Shown: piece by piece, positions 1 through 6,622 of the stretch
How the letters are laid out: the number at the start of each line of letters is the position of its first letter
How positions within the stretch are numbered: position 1 is the stretch's first letter
Made by a program: the position numbers and the translations under genes
Notes under the pieces: model-generated
Told to the model about the DNA's origin: nothing
Seen by the model: only the letters and a program-made list of their open reading frames with translations
Databases searched by the model: none
Source: Pseudomonadota bacterium
GTDB lineage: Bacteria; Pseudomonadota; Gammaproteobacteria; UBA1113
DNA length: 14,403 bases
Assembly (NCBI GenBank): GCA_021782065.1
Contig: JAJXVQ010000019.1
Span: 1 to 14,403 of the forward strand
Direction of reading: 5' to 3'

Positions 1-2916
1 TCGGGTGATGATAACTCAAGAGATAAAGCAGAAAAAGCAATTGAGTATATCCTCGAAAATGAAATAGATTATCTTCAGCTATATAGACAACTGGCAGGGC
101 TTTATGTCACAAAACAGATACATGAATGTCCAGCAGAGGTTAAAAAAGCGCTTAAGGATATGATTGCATACCAATTACGAGTGATTTTCTTCATTAATAA
201 GCATCCAAAATCTCATTTAGAAGGCATGTGGTGGGAAACATTGCCTCCAGATGTTATTAAAAACATCTATCCTGCCATATTGCTACATTTTTTAAATTCA
301 GATAACCCTGATTCTGTACAGTTTAATGACTTGGTTACAGTGGCTTGGATGATGGTTCCAGCTGTGCTAGACGAATTTAGAGAAAAACTTCTTCTCGATT
401 TGCCTATTCTTGCTCGGTTTTATGTCAGAAAGCATTCTGAAGCAGAATGTGTTTATTTTATTCATAATATGAAACTCTTGTTAGTCCATGGGGTTATTTC
501 GGATGAAAACATTAAGAGTTTCTTTAAGGAATTTTTTGTTTTAGCCGCCAGAGAGGAATGTTTTGGCAAAAAGGCTATTGTTTTACTTGAGTGCTCAAAA
601 GATATTTTTGGGGATGCTCTTAAAGCGGAGCTGAAAGATGCTATTTGCAAGTTATTAATTACGGTACAGTATAAGCAATATGGAGAGCTAAGAAATCTGC
701 TTCAATATGCTGTGGAAAACAATTTGATGAGCAAGAATGATTTGGCAAAGATAATGCAGCAACAAGCGCAGCAGTTTATTACCAATAAAAATCATACAGC
801 TTATTTGCGTTGGGTCAGACTTTCCTCTCGTTTAGATATCAACATTGTATTACAAGATAGTGCATTGACTAGAATTAAACTGGCAGAACATTCAGCTACA
901 ATGGTTAGGTACAATCGTAATGAAGATAAACTGTTGATGAGAAACATTCAATCTATAATAACCAGCAGGGCAGGCTCATTCGGTAGTATAACAGAGCTCA
1001 GAAAAGATAGTTTTAAAAAATTGACGCAGTTTTCTGTTCAAGGGAATGCGTATGCATCTTTTGTCATGGCACAACTTTATTATAGTAAACAAGCCATTGC
1101 TATCAATTCAGCTAATGAAGCGCAGTGGACTGAGAGTAGTGAATTAGCCATTATTTATGCTTCGATTGCCATCCAACAAGCAAAAGTCATGGGAGATCCG
1201 TGTTTAGAGCAAGAAATTAAACTGTTTTTCAATGAAAACCTTAGTGCCGAAGAATTTGGAAAACTTAGTCTTAATGGCTTTGAAAAGCTTAATCTTGAAG
1301 AATTATATTATACTTATATGCTTGAATTACTTAACGATCCGAAAGCTGTCGATTTCTCTATAAAACTAGAAAATTTTTTACTGATTGCAAAGTCCATTGA
1401 CCTAGGTCAACTCTTGCCTAGCAGTGAGTTTGTGTCTGCCAATAAAACAGCAGTGGAAACAATAGTTAAAGGTTGTTCTACTGGCTCTGATCTATCTAAA
1501 GCACGGACTTTGTTACATATTTATACTCTGATGGAAGAAAATGGGTGCTATCTACAATCAAACGGCGGGTCGTTTTATCCACGCGATCCAAGACTCATGG
1601 CACCAGAAATACTCTTTCAAAGACGATATCAACCCGTGTTAAATGCGCTACGGGCAATAGCGGCCGACTTGTTAGGCTCACAGGAGCCTATCGACTCCCA
1701 AAGCTTGTGTGAAAAAATCGCTGCAGAAATTGGAATTCACCCTATAGAGACAGTAGAGTATTTAAAATGTATTTATCAACATATCTTTAATAGCAAAGAA
1801 TATCAAGGAAATACCAAAAATCTGGGGAAGCCAGAGCATGAAATAATCGGCGAAATTCTTACCCAGATCTGTAAACGGTCTAATATTGAATTAAATATTG
1901 TTTCTATATCTAATAATATATCTGGGTCTTCATCATCGTCCAGCAGTGCCTCTAGGCCTTCAATATCGTCCGGCAGTATATCTGAGCCTTCAAGTATAGT
2001 TAGGTCTTCAGGATTGTCCGGCAGTACATCTGGGCCTTCAAGTATAGTTAGGTCTTCAGCATCGTCCAGCAGCTCTTCATCTGGGCCTGCAGTATCACCA
2101 TCCAACAATAGCATGGGAACCTGGTTTATGAGTGCTGTACGTTCAGGATTGAATACATTTTTTACAGAACCTAGCGAATCTAGCCAAGCCATAGAACCCA
2201 GAAACGCAGTAGAACCTGAAATTACAGTAGATGGTATTCTAAGCGCGTTAGTGAATGTAGACCAAAACCCTAATCCTGGCCCCATTCTGGCAAGATGTTT
2301 AGCAGGAGATACTCCATTGCAAGTTGCAGATAGTCGCAAAAAAATAATGGTGGTGGGAGATTCCAGTGTGGGCAAATCCTGTTTGATTTTACGATTGGCT
2401 GACGATATTTATACGGATTCATTTATCTCAACCATTGGGGTAGATTTTAAACTGCACACAGCGAATGCCTGTGGGCAAAGATTTGGATTACAAATTTGGG
2501 ACATCTGTGGACAAGAGCGATTTAGAAATGTGGATAATGGAGTATATCGTGGAGTAGCTGTCTTTGTTCTCTGTTTTGATCTGAATGATCGTGTTTCATT
2601 CTGTAATATAAAAAAATGGGTGAGTGAAGTACAGAGATATGTCAAACCAGAAACAAAAGTCATTCTGGTAGGAACTAAATGCGATTTGGTTGACGAACGA
2701 GTTGTTGCTTATGACGAAGCCAAAGGTCTTGCTGATTCAATGGGTATTTATTATCTTGAAATTTCGTCAAAAGATAGCATTAATACCAACCGCTTGGAAG
2801 CATTAATTGCACTAGCGCCCTATTCGCAGCGTGCGGACCATTTGGATCAAGCACGCCATTATCATATTGAGGGCGAAGAGAATACGCAACGATCTGCTTA
2901 CTCGCGTAGAGGTTGA
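1..2916 (+). CDS. Multidomain protein with C-terminal Rab1-like small GTPase domain (5' end outside window)
   Basis: The frame is open from base 1, so the gene starts upstream; 971 codons are visible. The first in-window ATG (160) has no reason to be the start. Residues 1-630 look mostly helical; around 335-390 a stretch with small-residue spacing (QGNAYASFVMAQLYY) resembles a degenerate Sel1/TPR unit. Residues about 634-707 are a Ser-rich, repeated, probably disordered linker. Residues about 780-945 form a Rab-type GTPase: P-loop GDSSVGKS (786-793), switch I Thr811 in STIGVDF, DICGQ (834-838) with the catalytic-type Gln838, TKCD (892-895) for guanine, and SSK (922-924). The sequence around these motifs closely follows eukaryotic Rab1. 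The protein ends without cysteines for prenylation. Such domains in bacteria usually come from eukaryotes, so a translocated host-directed effector is likely by inference. It converges on ddl. The role of the N-terminal part is unknown. Confidence 0.9.
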   Translation, partial: SGDDNSRDKAEKAIEYILENEIDYLQLYRQLAGLYVTKQIHECPAEVKKALKDMIAYQLRVIFFINKHPKSHLEGMWWETLPPDVIKNIYPAILLHFLNSDNPDSVQFNDLVTVAWMMVPAVLDEFREKLLLDLPILARFYVRKHSEAECVYFIHNMKLLLVHGVISDENIKSFFKEFFVLAAREECFGKKAIVLLECSKDIFGDALKAELKDAICKLLITVQYKQYGELRNLLQYAVENNLMSKNDLAKIMQQQAQQFITNKNHTAYLRWVRLSSRLDINIVLQDSALTRIKLAEHSATMVRYNRNEDKLLMRNIQSIITSRAGSFGSITELRKDSFKKLTQFSVQGNAYASFVMAQLYYSKQAIAINSANEAQWTESSELAIIYASIAIQQAKVMGDPCLEQEIKLFFNENLSAEEFGKLSLNGFEKLNLEELYYTYMLELLNDPKAVDFSIKLENFLLIAKSIDLGQLLPSSEFVSANKTAVETIVKGCSTGSDLSKARTLLHIYTLMEENGCYLQSNGGSFYPRDPRLMAPEILFQRRYQPVLNALRAIAADLLGSQEPIDSQSLCEKIAAEIGIHPIETVEYLKCIYQHIFNSKEYQGNTKNLGKPEHEIIGEILTQICKRSNIELNIVSISNNISGSSSSSSSASRPSISSGSISEPSSIVRSSGLSGSTSGPSSIVRSSASSSSSSSGPAVSPSNNSMGTWFMSAVRSGLNTFFTEPSESSQAIEPRNAVEPEITVDGILSALVNVDQNPNPGPILARCLAGDTPLQVADSRKKIMVVGDSSVGKSCLILRLADDIYTDSFISTIGVDFKLHTANACGQRFGLQIWDICGQERFRNVDNGVYRGVAVFVLCFDLNDRVSFCNIKKWVSEVQRYVKPETKVILVGTKCDLVDERVVAYDEAKGLADSMGIYYLEISSKDSINTNRLEALIALAPYSQRADHLDQARHYHIEGEENTQRSAYSRRG
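1921..2093 (+). repeat. In-frame 48-bp Ser-rich tandem repeat
   Basis: Inside the GTPase gene, a segment with a 48-base (16-codon) period encodes Ser-rich units such as SEPSSIVRSS and SGPSSIVRSS. Two exact 26-base copies lie at 1986-2011 and 2034-2059. Flanking partial copies share the cgtcc-rcagyr-type motif. The period is a multiple of three, so changes in copy number would alter only the linker length. It separates the helical body from the GTPase domain and probably acts as a flexible spacer. Confidence 0.8.
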
Positions 2917-2960
2917 TTATTCTGACGTAAAGCGTCGGCAATTTCAAGATGTAAATGATT

Positions 2961-3034
2961 CCTTATGAGGGCAACCCTCTGCGATTCGCATAAGGGCGGG
3001 TGCGGGGGCCTGCCCATCGCAATCTGGCAATGGG
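2961..3034. terminator. Hairpin cluster between convergent genes (possible bidirectional terminator)
   Basis: Several inverted repeats lie between the GTPase gene stop (2916) and the ddl stop (3048). CCTTATG/CATAAGG pairs 2961-2967 with 2989-2995 and encloses GAGGG-caa-CCCTC (2967-2979). GGGCGGG/CCTGCCC pairs 2994-3000 with 3009-3015. CCCATCGC/GCAATGGG pairs 3013-3020 with 3027-3034; it is better paired as - strand RNA, 14 bases past the ddl stop. None has the T-tract of a classic intrinsic terminator, so the terminator role is inferred from position. The remaining gap sequence shows no gene. Confidence 0.35.
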
Positions 3035-3047
3035 TATACTAGAATGC

Positions 3048-4106
3048 TTATATCACCCAATTCTGCTGCTGATCAAAAGCCTCAAACGCATAGGCTATTA
3101 ATTTTTTTACCAAGGCAGGTCCTTCTACGCCGCTCGCTTGCCACATGCGCGGATACATGCTCATGGCGGTAAAGCCGGGGAGGGTGTTGAGTTCGTTGAT
3201 ATAGATGGTGCCGTCTTTTGTTAAGAAACAATCAACGCGCGCCAAGCCGCGGCAATCTAAACAAAAATACGTTTTTAAGGCCAGGGCTTTTATTTTTTCT
3301 TGTAACACGGGTTCCATGACGGCAGGTATTATAAACTCTGTACCGCCATTGTCATCGTATTTGGCCGTAAAATCGTAATATTCGCGCGTGACTTTAATTT
3401 CACACGGGTTGGTTACCCCTGGAAAATCATTGCCCATCACCGAACATTCTACCTCACGGCCTATGATGGCCATTTCTATCAACACTTTGCGATCGTATTT
3501 AAAAGCCAGTACTATAGCCCCATGCAATTCTTCTGCCGTATTAACTTTGCTGATGCCATAAGAGGAACCCATATTGGCCGGTTTCACAAAGCAGGGTAGG
3601 CCTATGCCGTTTAATAATTCCGTTGTATTCAGAGTTTCTAACTCATGATAACGCACTGTTTTAAAGGGCGCAATGGGTATCCCAGCGTCACGCAATAAGC
3701 GTTTAGAAACGTCTTTGTCCATGGCTACGGCCGAACCTAAACAATTAGCGCCTACAAAGGGCAAACCGATTAATTGTAATAAACCTTGTAGTGTGCCATC
3801 TTCGCCATTAGGGCCATGCAAAATTGGAAAGACCACATCAATGACATTGCTAACCATTTTAGTATGCACGTGATAGAGTTTGTGATCAGGCAATAAGCTC
3901 ACTAAATTTTCTGGGGACGTGTCTATTTTTAAGGGGAAAGCAATTTTCGGTTGTAAATACCACAGCCCACTTTCTTTTTCTATGCCTATGGCATACGGTG
4001 TATATTCGTTTTGATCTAAACTTGTTAAAATAAATTCAGCTGATTTTAAGGAAATACTGTGTTCAGCGGACTGGCCACCAAAAATAACAGCAATATTTTT
4101 CTTCAT
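3048..4106 (-). CDS. ddl: D-alanine--D-alanine ligase
   Basis: A cytoplasmic ATP-grasp enzyme that joins two D-Ala with ATP, giving the dipeptide that MurF adds to the peptidoglycan precursor. The 352 residues are nearer the longer DdlA type than the roughly 306-residue DdlB type. Visible family motifs: FGGQSAEHSIS near the N-terminus (Glu15), HGPNGEDGTLQG (97-108), the ATP-binding NMGSSYGIS loop (178-186), and RVDCF with Asp292. INELNTLPGFT (303-313) carries the metal and substrate residues Glu305 and Asn307. The omega-loop sequence AKY (248-250) fits D-Ala rather than the D-lactate specificity of VanA-type ligases. The ATG start at 4106 has only a weak GAG ribosome-binding site. It lies 306 bases downstream of dapE on the same strand with palindromes between, so it may have its own promoter, which I could not identify. 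Confidence 0.96.
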   Translation of the reverse strand: MKKNIAVIFGGQSAEHSISLKSAEFILTSLDQNEYTPYAIGIEKESGLWYLQPKIAFPLKIDTSPENLVSLLPDHKLYHVHTKMVSNVIDVVFPILHGPNGEDGTLQGLLQLIGLPFVGANCLGSAVAMDKDVSKRLLRDAGIPIAPFKTVRYHELETLNTTELLNGIGLPCFVKPANMGSSYGISKVNTAEELHGAIVLAFKYDRKVLIEMAIIGREVECSVMGNDFPGVTNPCEIKVTREYYDFTAKYDDNGGTEFIIPAVMEPVLQEKIKALALKTYFCLDCRGLARVDCFLTKDGTIYINELNTLPGFTAMSMYPRMWQASGVEGPALVKKLIAYAFEAFDQQQNWVI

Positions 4107-4166
4107 AGTAGTTACTCATAATTTTTTGCAGAAAGCCCATATTGGACACATCTTGATATATTCATA

Positions 4167-4273
4167 GCAGTTGATTTTTAGGGTAGGCGCCGAGCCCTCG
4201 AGTATCAGGAATGTAGTACTCTACATGACTGATGCGAGATGGGCGAAGGCAACACTCCCTAAAATTCAACTGC
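4167..4273. repeat. 107-bp imperfect palindrome (MITE/REP-like intergenic element)
   Basis: The outer arms GCAGTTGATTTTTAGGG (4167-4183) and CCCTAAAATTCAACTGC (4257-4273) are inverted copies with one mismatch. The centre is ATGTAG-tact-CTACAT (4211-4226), flanked by ATCAG/CTGAT. Further partial pairing (GCCC with GGGC) continues between centre and arms. As RNA or cruciform DNA it would form one long, interrupted hairpin. Its size and symmetry resemble non-autonomous palindromic repeats dispersed in bacterial genomes; dispersal cannot be tested here. A 73-codon open frame across it (4171-4392) is not credible as a gene. Confidence 0.7.
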
Positions 4274-4340
4274 GCAGAGTATATAACTCAAATCTATTGG
4301 CAAAAGGTCATTTATGCCCATATAAACTCCGCTTTTTCAC

Positions 4341-4382
4341 CTCAAAATTACGGGCAACCTGCATCCCAATCTGTGTTTTGAG
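4341..4382. other. Stem-loop downstream of dapE
   Basis: CTCAAAA (4341-4347) pairs with TTTTGAG (4376-4382). Inside, ATT and GGG pair with AAT and CCC, leaving a small apical loop. It begins about 30 bases after the dapE stop on the - strand. It may end the dapDE message, although no T-tract follows, or it may belong to the neighbouring palindromic element. The rest of the 306-base gap (4107-4412) shows no gene or recognisable RNA. Confidence 0.45.
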
Positions 4383-4412
4383 ATACGGGTAGATGGGAGA
4401 GGGATTACTTTA

Positions 4413-5552
4413 TCATAATAATAACTCTTTTAAAATAGCATAATAAATTTCACTTAAATCAGTGAGGTCGCGGATAGACACACACTCATTTACTTCGTGG
4501 ATGCCGCTATGACAAAGTCCTAATTCAACCACTTCGGGACACATTTTAGCGATAAAGCGGCCATCGGAAGTGCCGCCTGCCGTGGAGCGTTGGGGTAAAA
4601 TGCCCCGCAATTGGTGTATGATCTTATCACAACAATCCAATAAAGTGCCAGGCACGGTTAAAAAAGGATCACCACTTACGCTCCAGGATAATTCGTAGCG
4701 TAAACCATAGTGTTCTAATAAGGCAACGGTCTTTTCTTTAATTTCTTGCGGCGTAATGGCTGGAGAAAAACGTAAATTAAAGCGCAAACTCACTTTGGCG
4801 GGAATCACATTGGGCATGGTATTGCCCGTGCTCATATCGGTAATTTGCAGCGTGGTTGCTGGAAATTCTTCGGATGGGTGATCCCATTTTATTTGCGTCC
4901 AATCGTGTAGAAACAAGCCCAATTTGTGTAGGGGGTTATCGGCAAGATGCGGATAAGCCACGTGGCCCGCCTTGCCATGGACGGTTAATTGTCCATGCAA
5001 GGAGCCGCGGCGGCCAACTCGCAGGGTATCGCCGACTTCTTTATTGCTAGAAGGTTCGCCTATTAAGCAATAATCTATGCTTTGGCCTATGCGTTCTAAA
5101 TGATCTAAGACTATGGGTGTTCCTATATGAGACGGACCTTCTTCGGCGCTGGTGATCAAAAAGGCAAGCGTGCCCTTAAAATCAGGGTATTGCTGCACAA
5201 AAGTCATTGCTGCCGTGAGTTGTGCTGCGAGCCCCCCTTTCATATCCAAGGCGCCGCGACCATGCAAATAGCCGTTGTTGATAGTGGCAGCAAAAGGAGG
5301 ATAATCCCAATCGTTATCGTCGCCCGCACTGACCACATCGGTGTGACCCGCTAATACGACTACTGGCGCGCCCGAGCCATAAGTTGCCCATAAATTGTGG
5401 GCATTTTCATGAGGGAGATCGTGGCAAGTAAAACCTAGGGGAATTAATTTGCTTTTGATTAATTCCTGGCAACCCTTATCTTCGGGGGTGACGGAAGGAA
5501 TGGCAATGAATGCCTGAGCCAATTCTAAGGCCGTGGAAAAGTCAACCATCAT
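4413..5552 (-). CDS. dapE: Succinyl-diaminopimelate desuccinylase
   Basis: A zinc M20-type hydrolase that removes succinate from N-succinyl-LL-diaminopimelate, giving LL-DAP for lysine and peptidoglycan synthesis. With a start at 5552 it has 379 residues, against about 375 in E. coli. Visible residues match the family: His70 in GHTDVV, bridging Asp103 in ALDMKGG, catalytic and metal Glu137/Glu138 in SAEEG, Glu166 in GEPSS, and His352 in IHEVNECV. The dimerisation-domain sequence [12 protein letters not shown] is also present. The frame can be opened to 5582, but that adds a non-conserved leader deep in dapD. The start at 5552 follows an AGAGGT ribosome-binding site and reads ATGATG (next ATG 5549). 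It overlaps the end of dapD, implying translational coupling. Confidence 0.96.
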   Translation of the reverse strand: MMVDFSTALELAQAFIAIPSVTPEDKGCQELIKSKLIPLGFTCHDLPHENAHNLWATYGSGAPVVVLAGHTDVVSAGDDNDWDYPPFAATINNGYLHGRGALDMKGGLAAQLTAAMTFVQQYPDFKGTLAFLITSAEEGPSHIGTPIVLDHLERIGQSIDYCLIGEPSSNKEVGDTLRVGRRGSLHGQLTVHGKAGHVAYPHLADNPLHKLGLFLHDWTQIKWDHPSEEFPATTLQITDMSTGNTMPNVIPAKVSLRFNLRFSPAITPQEIKEKTVALLEHYGLRYELSWSVSGDPFLTVPGTLLDCCDKIIHQLRGILPQRSTAGGTSDGRFIAKMCPEVVELGLCHSGIHEVNECVSIRDLTDLSEIYYAILKELLL

Positions 5553-6378
5553 TAGGTACCTCTGTCTCACGCAATAGCTCATTCAAAGCCACTTTTTCGC
5601 GGGTTCTGGCATCGATGGTTTTGATGATGACGGCACAATAGAGGCTATGGCTGCCATCGGCAGCGGGCAATGCCCCAGGAACGACTACCGAACCCGCAGG
5701 CACACGGCCATAAGTAATTTCACCCGTTTGGCGATTATAAACTTTAGTGCTTTGGCCTATATAAACGCCCATGGAAATGACGGAGTTTTCTTCGACTATA
5801 ACCCCTTCTACAATCTCTGAGCGCGCCCCTATAAAACAATTGTCTTCAATGATGGTAGGAGCGGCTTGTACGGGTTCTAAGATGCCACCTAAGCCTACGC
5901 CGCCGGAAAGATGCACATTCTTGCCGACTTGTGCACACGAGCCTACCGTAGCCCAAGTATCTACTAACGTACCGCTGTCTACATAAGCGCCAATATTAAT
6001 ATAAGAAGGCATAAGTATCGTATTTTTAGCGATAAACGCACCCTTACGTACTTGCGCCATAGGCACGGCACGTATGCCTTGGGCTGCCCAATCGGTAGCA
6101 GTAGTGTGGCTAAATTTTAACGGTACTTTATCGTAATATTGGGTAAAGCCACCGTCTATAGCTTGGCTGGGGGTAATGCGAAAAGACAATAATACTGCTT
6201 TTTTCAGCCAGGTATTGATTTGCCACTGCCCATTCATTTTTTCAGCAATGCGCTGACGGCCGCTGTCTAGCTCATCTATGACTTCATCCACCGCAGCGCG
6301 TATGGTAGGCGGCACGTTTTCTGGATTGTACTCTAAGCGCTTGTCAAAAGCTTGTTCAATGGTATTTTTTAGCATCAT
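5542..6378 (-). CDS. dapD: 2,3,4,5-tetrahydropyridine-2,6-dicarboxylate N-succinyltransferase
   Basis: It transfers succinyl from succinyl-CoA to tetrahydrodipicolinate, committing the lysine/DAP pathway to the succinylase branch; DapE, encoded next, acts two steps later. From the ATG at 6378 it has 278 residues (E. coli about 274). The N-terminal helical part ([21 protein letters not shown]) is typical of DapD. Residues about 108-235 carry the hexapeptide-repeat left-handed beta-helix, with [20 protein letters not shown] and [15 protein letters not shown] two codons earlier (6384) and an ATG one codon later (6375) are alternative starts; a GGA lies about 10 bases before 6378. It is divergent from the helicase gene, and an 83-bp palindrome lies immediately upstream. 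Confidence 0.96.
   Translation of the reverse strand: MMLKNTIEQAFDKRLEYNPENVPPTIRAAVDEVIDELDSGRQRIAEKMNGQWQINTWLKKAVLLSFRITPSQAIDGGFTQYYDKVPLKFSHTTATDWAAQGIRAVPMAQVRKGAFIAKNTILMPSYINIGAYVDSGTLVDTWATVGSCAQVGKNVHLSGGVGLGGILEPVQAAPTIIEDNCFIGARSEIVEGVIVEENSVISMGVYIGQSTKVYNRQTGEITYGRVPAGSVVVPGALPAADGSHSLYCAVIIKTIDARTREKVALNELLRETEVPNDG
5558..5563 (-). promoter_or_regulatory. Ribosome-binding site of dapE
   Basis: AGAGGT on the - strand lies 5 bases before the ATG at 5552 and 8 before the ATG at 5549. It sits within the last codons of dapD. It decides the dapE start against the longer frame beginning at 5582. Confidence 0.6.
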
Positions 6379-6408
6379 AATCAATATTCCATAATTGTAA
6401 CTACTTTC

Positions 6409-6491
6409 TCATCCGCTCCCTACGGTCACGGCTCGGAAAGCCGCGGTTCACAAGTTTGTAACCGAGCGTCGACCATCAGGGATTCGGGTGA
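6409..6491. repeat. 83-bp imperfect palindrome between dapD and the helicase gene
   Basis: Three nested inverted pairs share one centre. The outer arms 6409-6421 and 6478-6491 pair almost throughout (CATCCG/CGGGTG and TCCCT/AGGGA, with a small internal loop). Then GGTC (6424-6427) pairs with GACC (6471-6474), and GCTCGG (6431-6436) with CCGAGC (6462-6467). Two local hairpins compete with these: CGGCT-cggaa-AGCCG (6429-6443) and CGGTT-c-ACAA/TTGT-AACCG (6444-6464). It could be a REP/MITE-like repeat or a structured leader of dapD; the sequence alone does not decide. Confidence 0.65.
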
Positions 6492-6550
6492 ATGGGATAT
6501 ACTCTAATTGTCAACAGGCCCAGCGAGTGTACCATGAAACCGTAAAAGCA

Positions 6551-6579
6551 TTGTATTTTGAAACAACATATTGTACAAT
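6551..6579 (+). promoter_or_regulatory. Sigma70-type promoter of the helicase-fusion gene
   Basis: TTGTAT (6551-6556) and TACAAT (6574-6579) are separated by exactly 17 bases. Transcription would start near 6586 and give a leader of about 37 bases before the ATG at 6623. This is a main reason to place the gene start at 6623 rather than at the upstream GTG (6488). Confidence 0.6.
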
Positions 6580-6622
6580 AATCACTCTAAATAATAATAT
6601 TAGTATAATTAGCGAGCGTAAA

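Noticed and set aside
1921..2093. CRISPR array
   Set aside because: The repeats lie within a coding frame with Ser-rich translation, and there are no unique spacers of uniform length.
1803..2375. 190-codon frame antisense to the GTPase gene
   Set aside because: It is the mirror of the Ser-rich repeat (Asp/Glu/Leu-rich repeats) and has no independent support.
3048..4106. Ligase of VanA type (D-Ala-D-Lac)
   Set aside because: The omega loop keeps the AKY sequence of D-Ala-D-Ala ligases, and no vanH or vanX neighbours are present.
4171..4392. 73-codon open frame in the ddl-dapE gap
   Set aside because: It runs through the palindrome, has no ribosome-binding site and no protein-like composition.
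5553..5582. Longer dapE start at 5582
   Set aside because: It adds ten residues with no family match, while AGAGGT and ATGATG at 5552 give a normal DapE N-terminus.
6385..6500. Lysine riboswitch upstream of dapD
   Set aside because: The interval is too short and lacks the five-helix L-box core; only simple palindromic pairing is seen.
6488..6622. N-terminal extension of the helicase-fusion gene starting at GTG 6488
   Set aside because: The GTG lies in the arm of the 83-bp palindrome, a well-spaced promoter lies inside the extension, and the added residues look like translated intergenic DNA.
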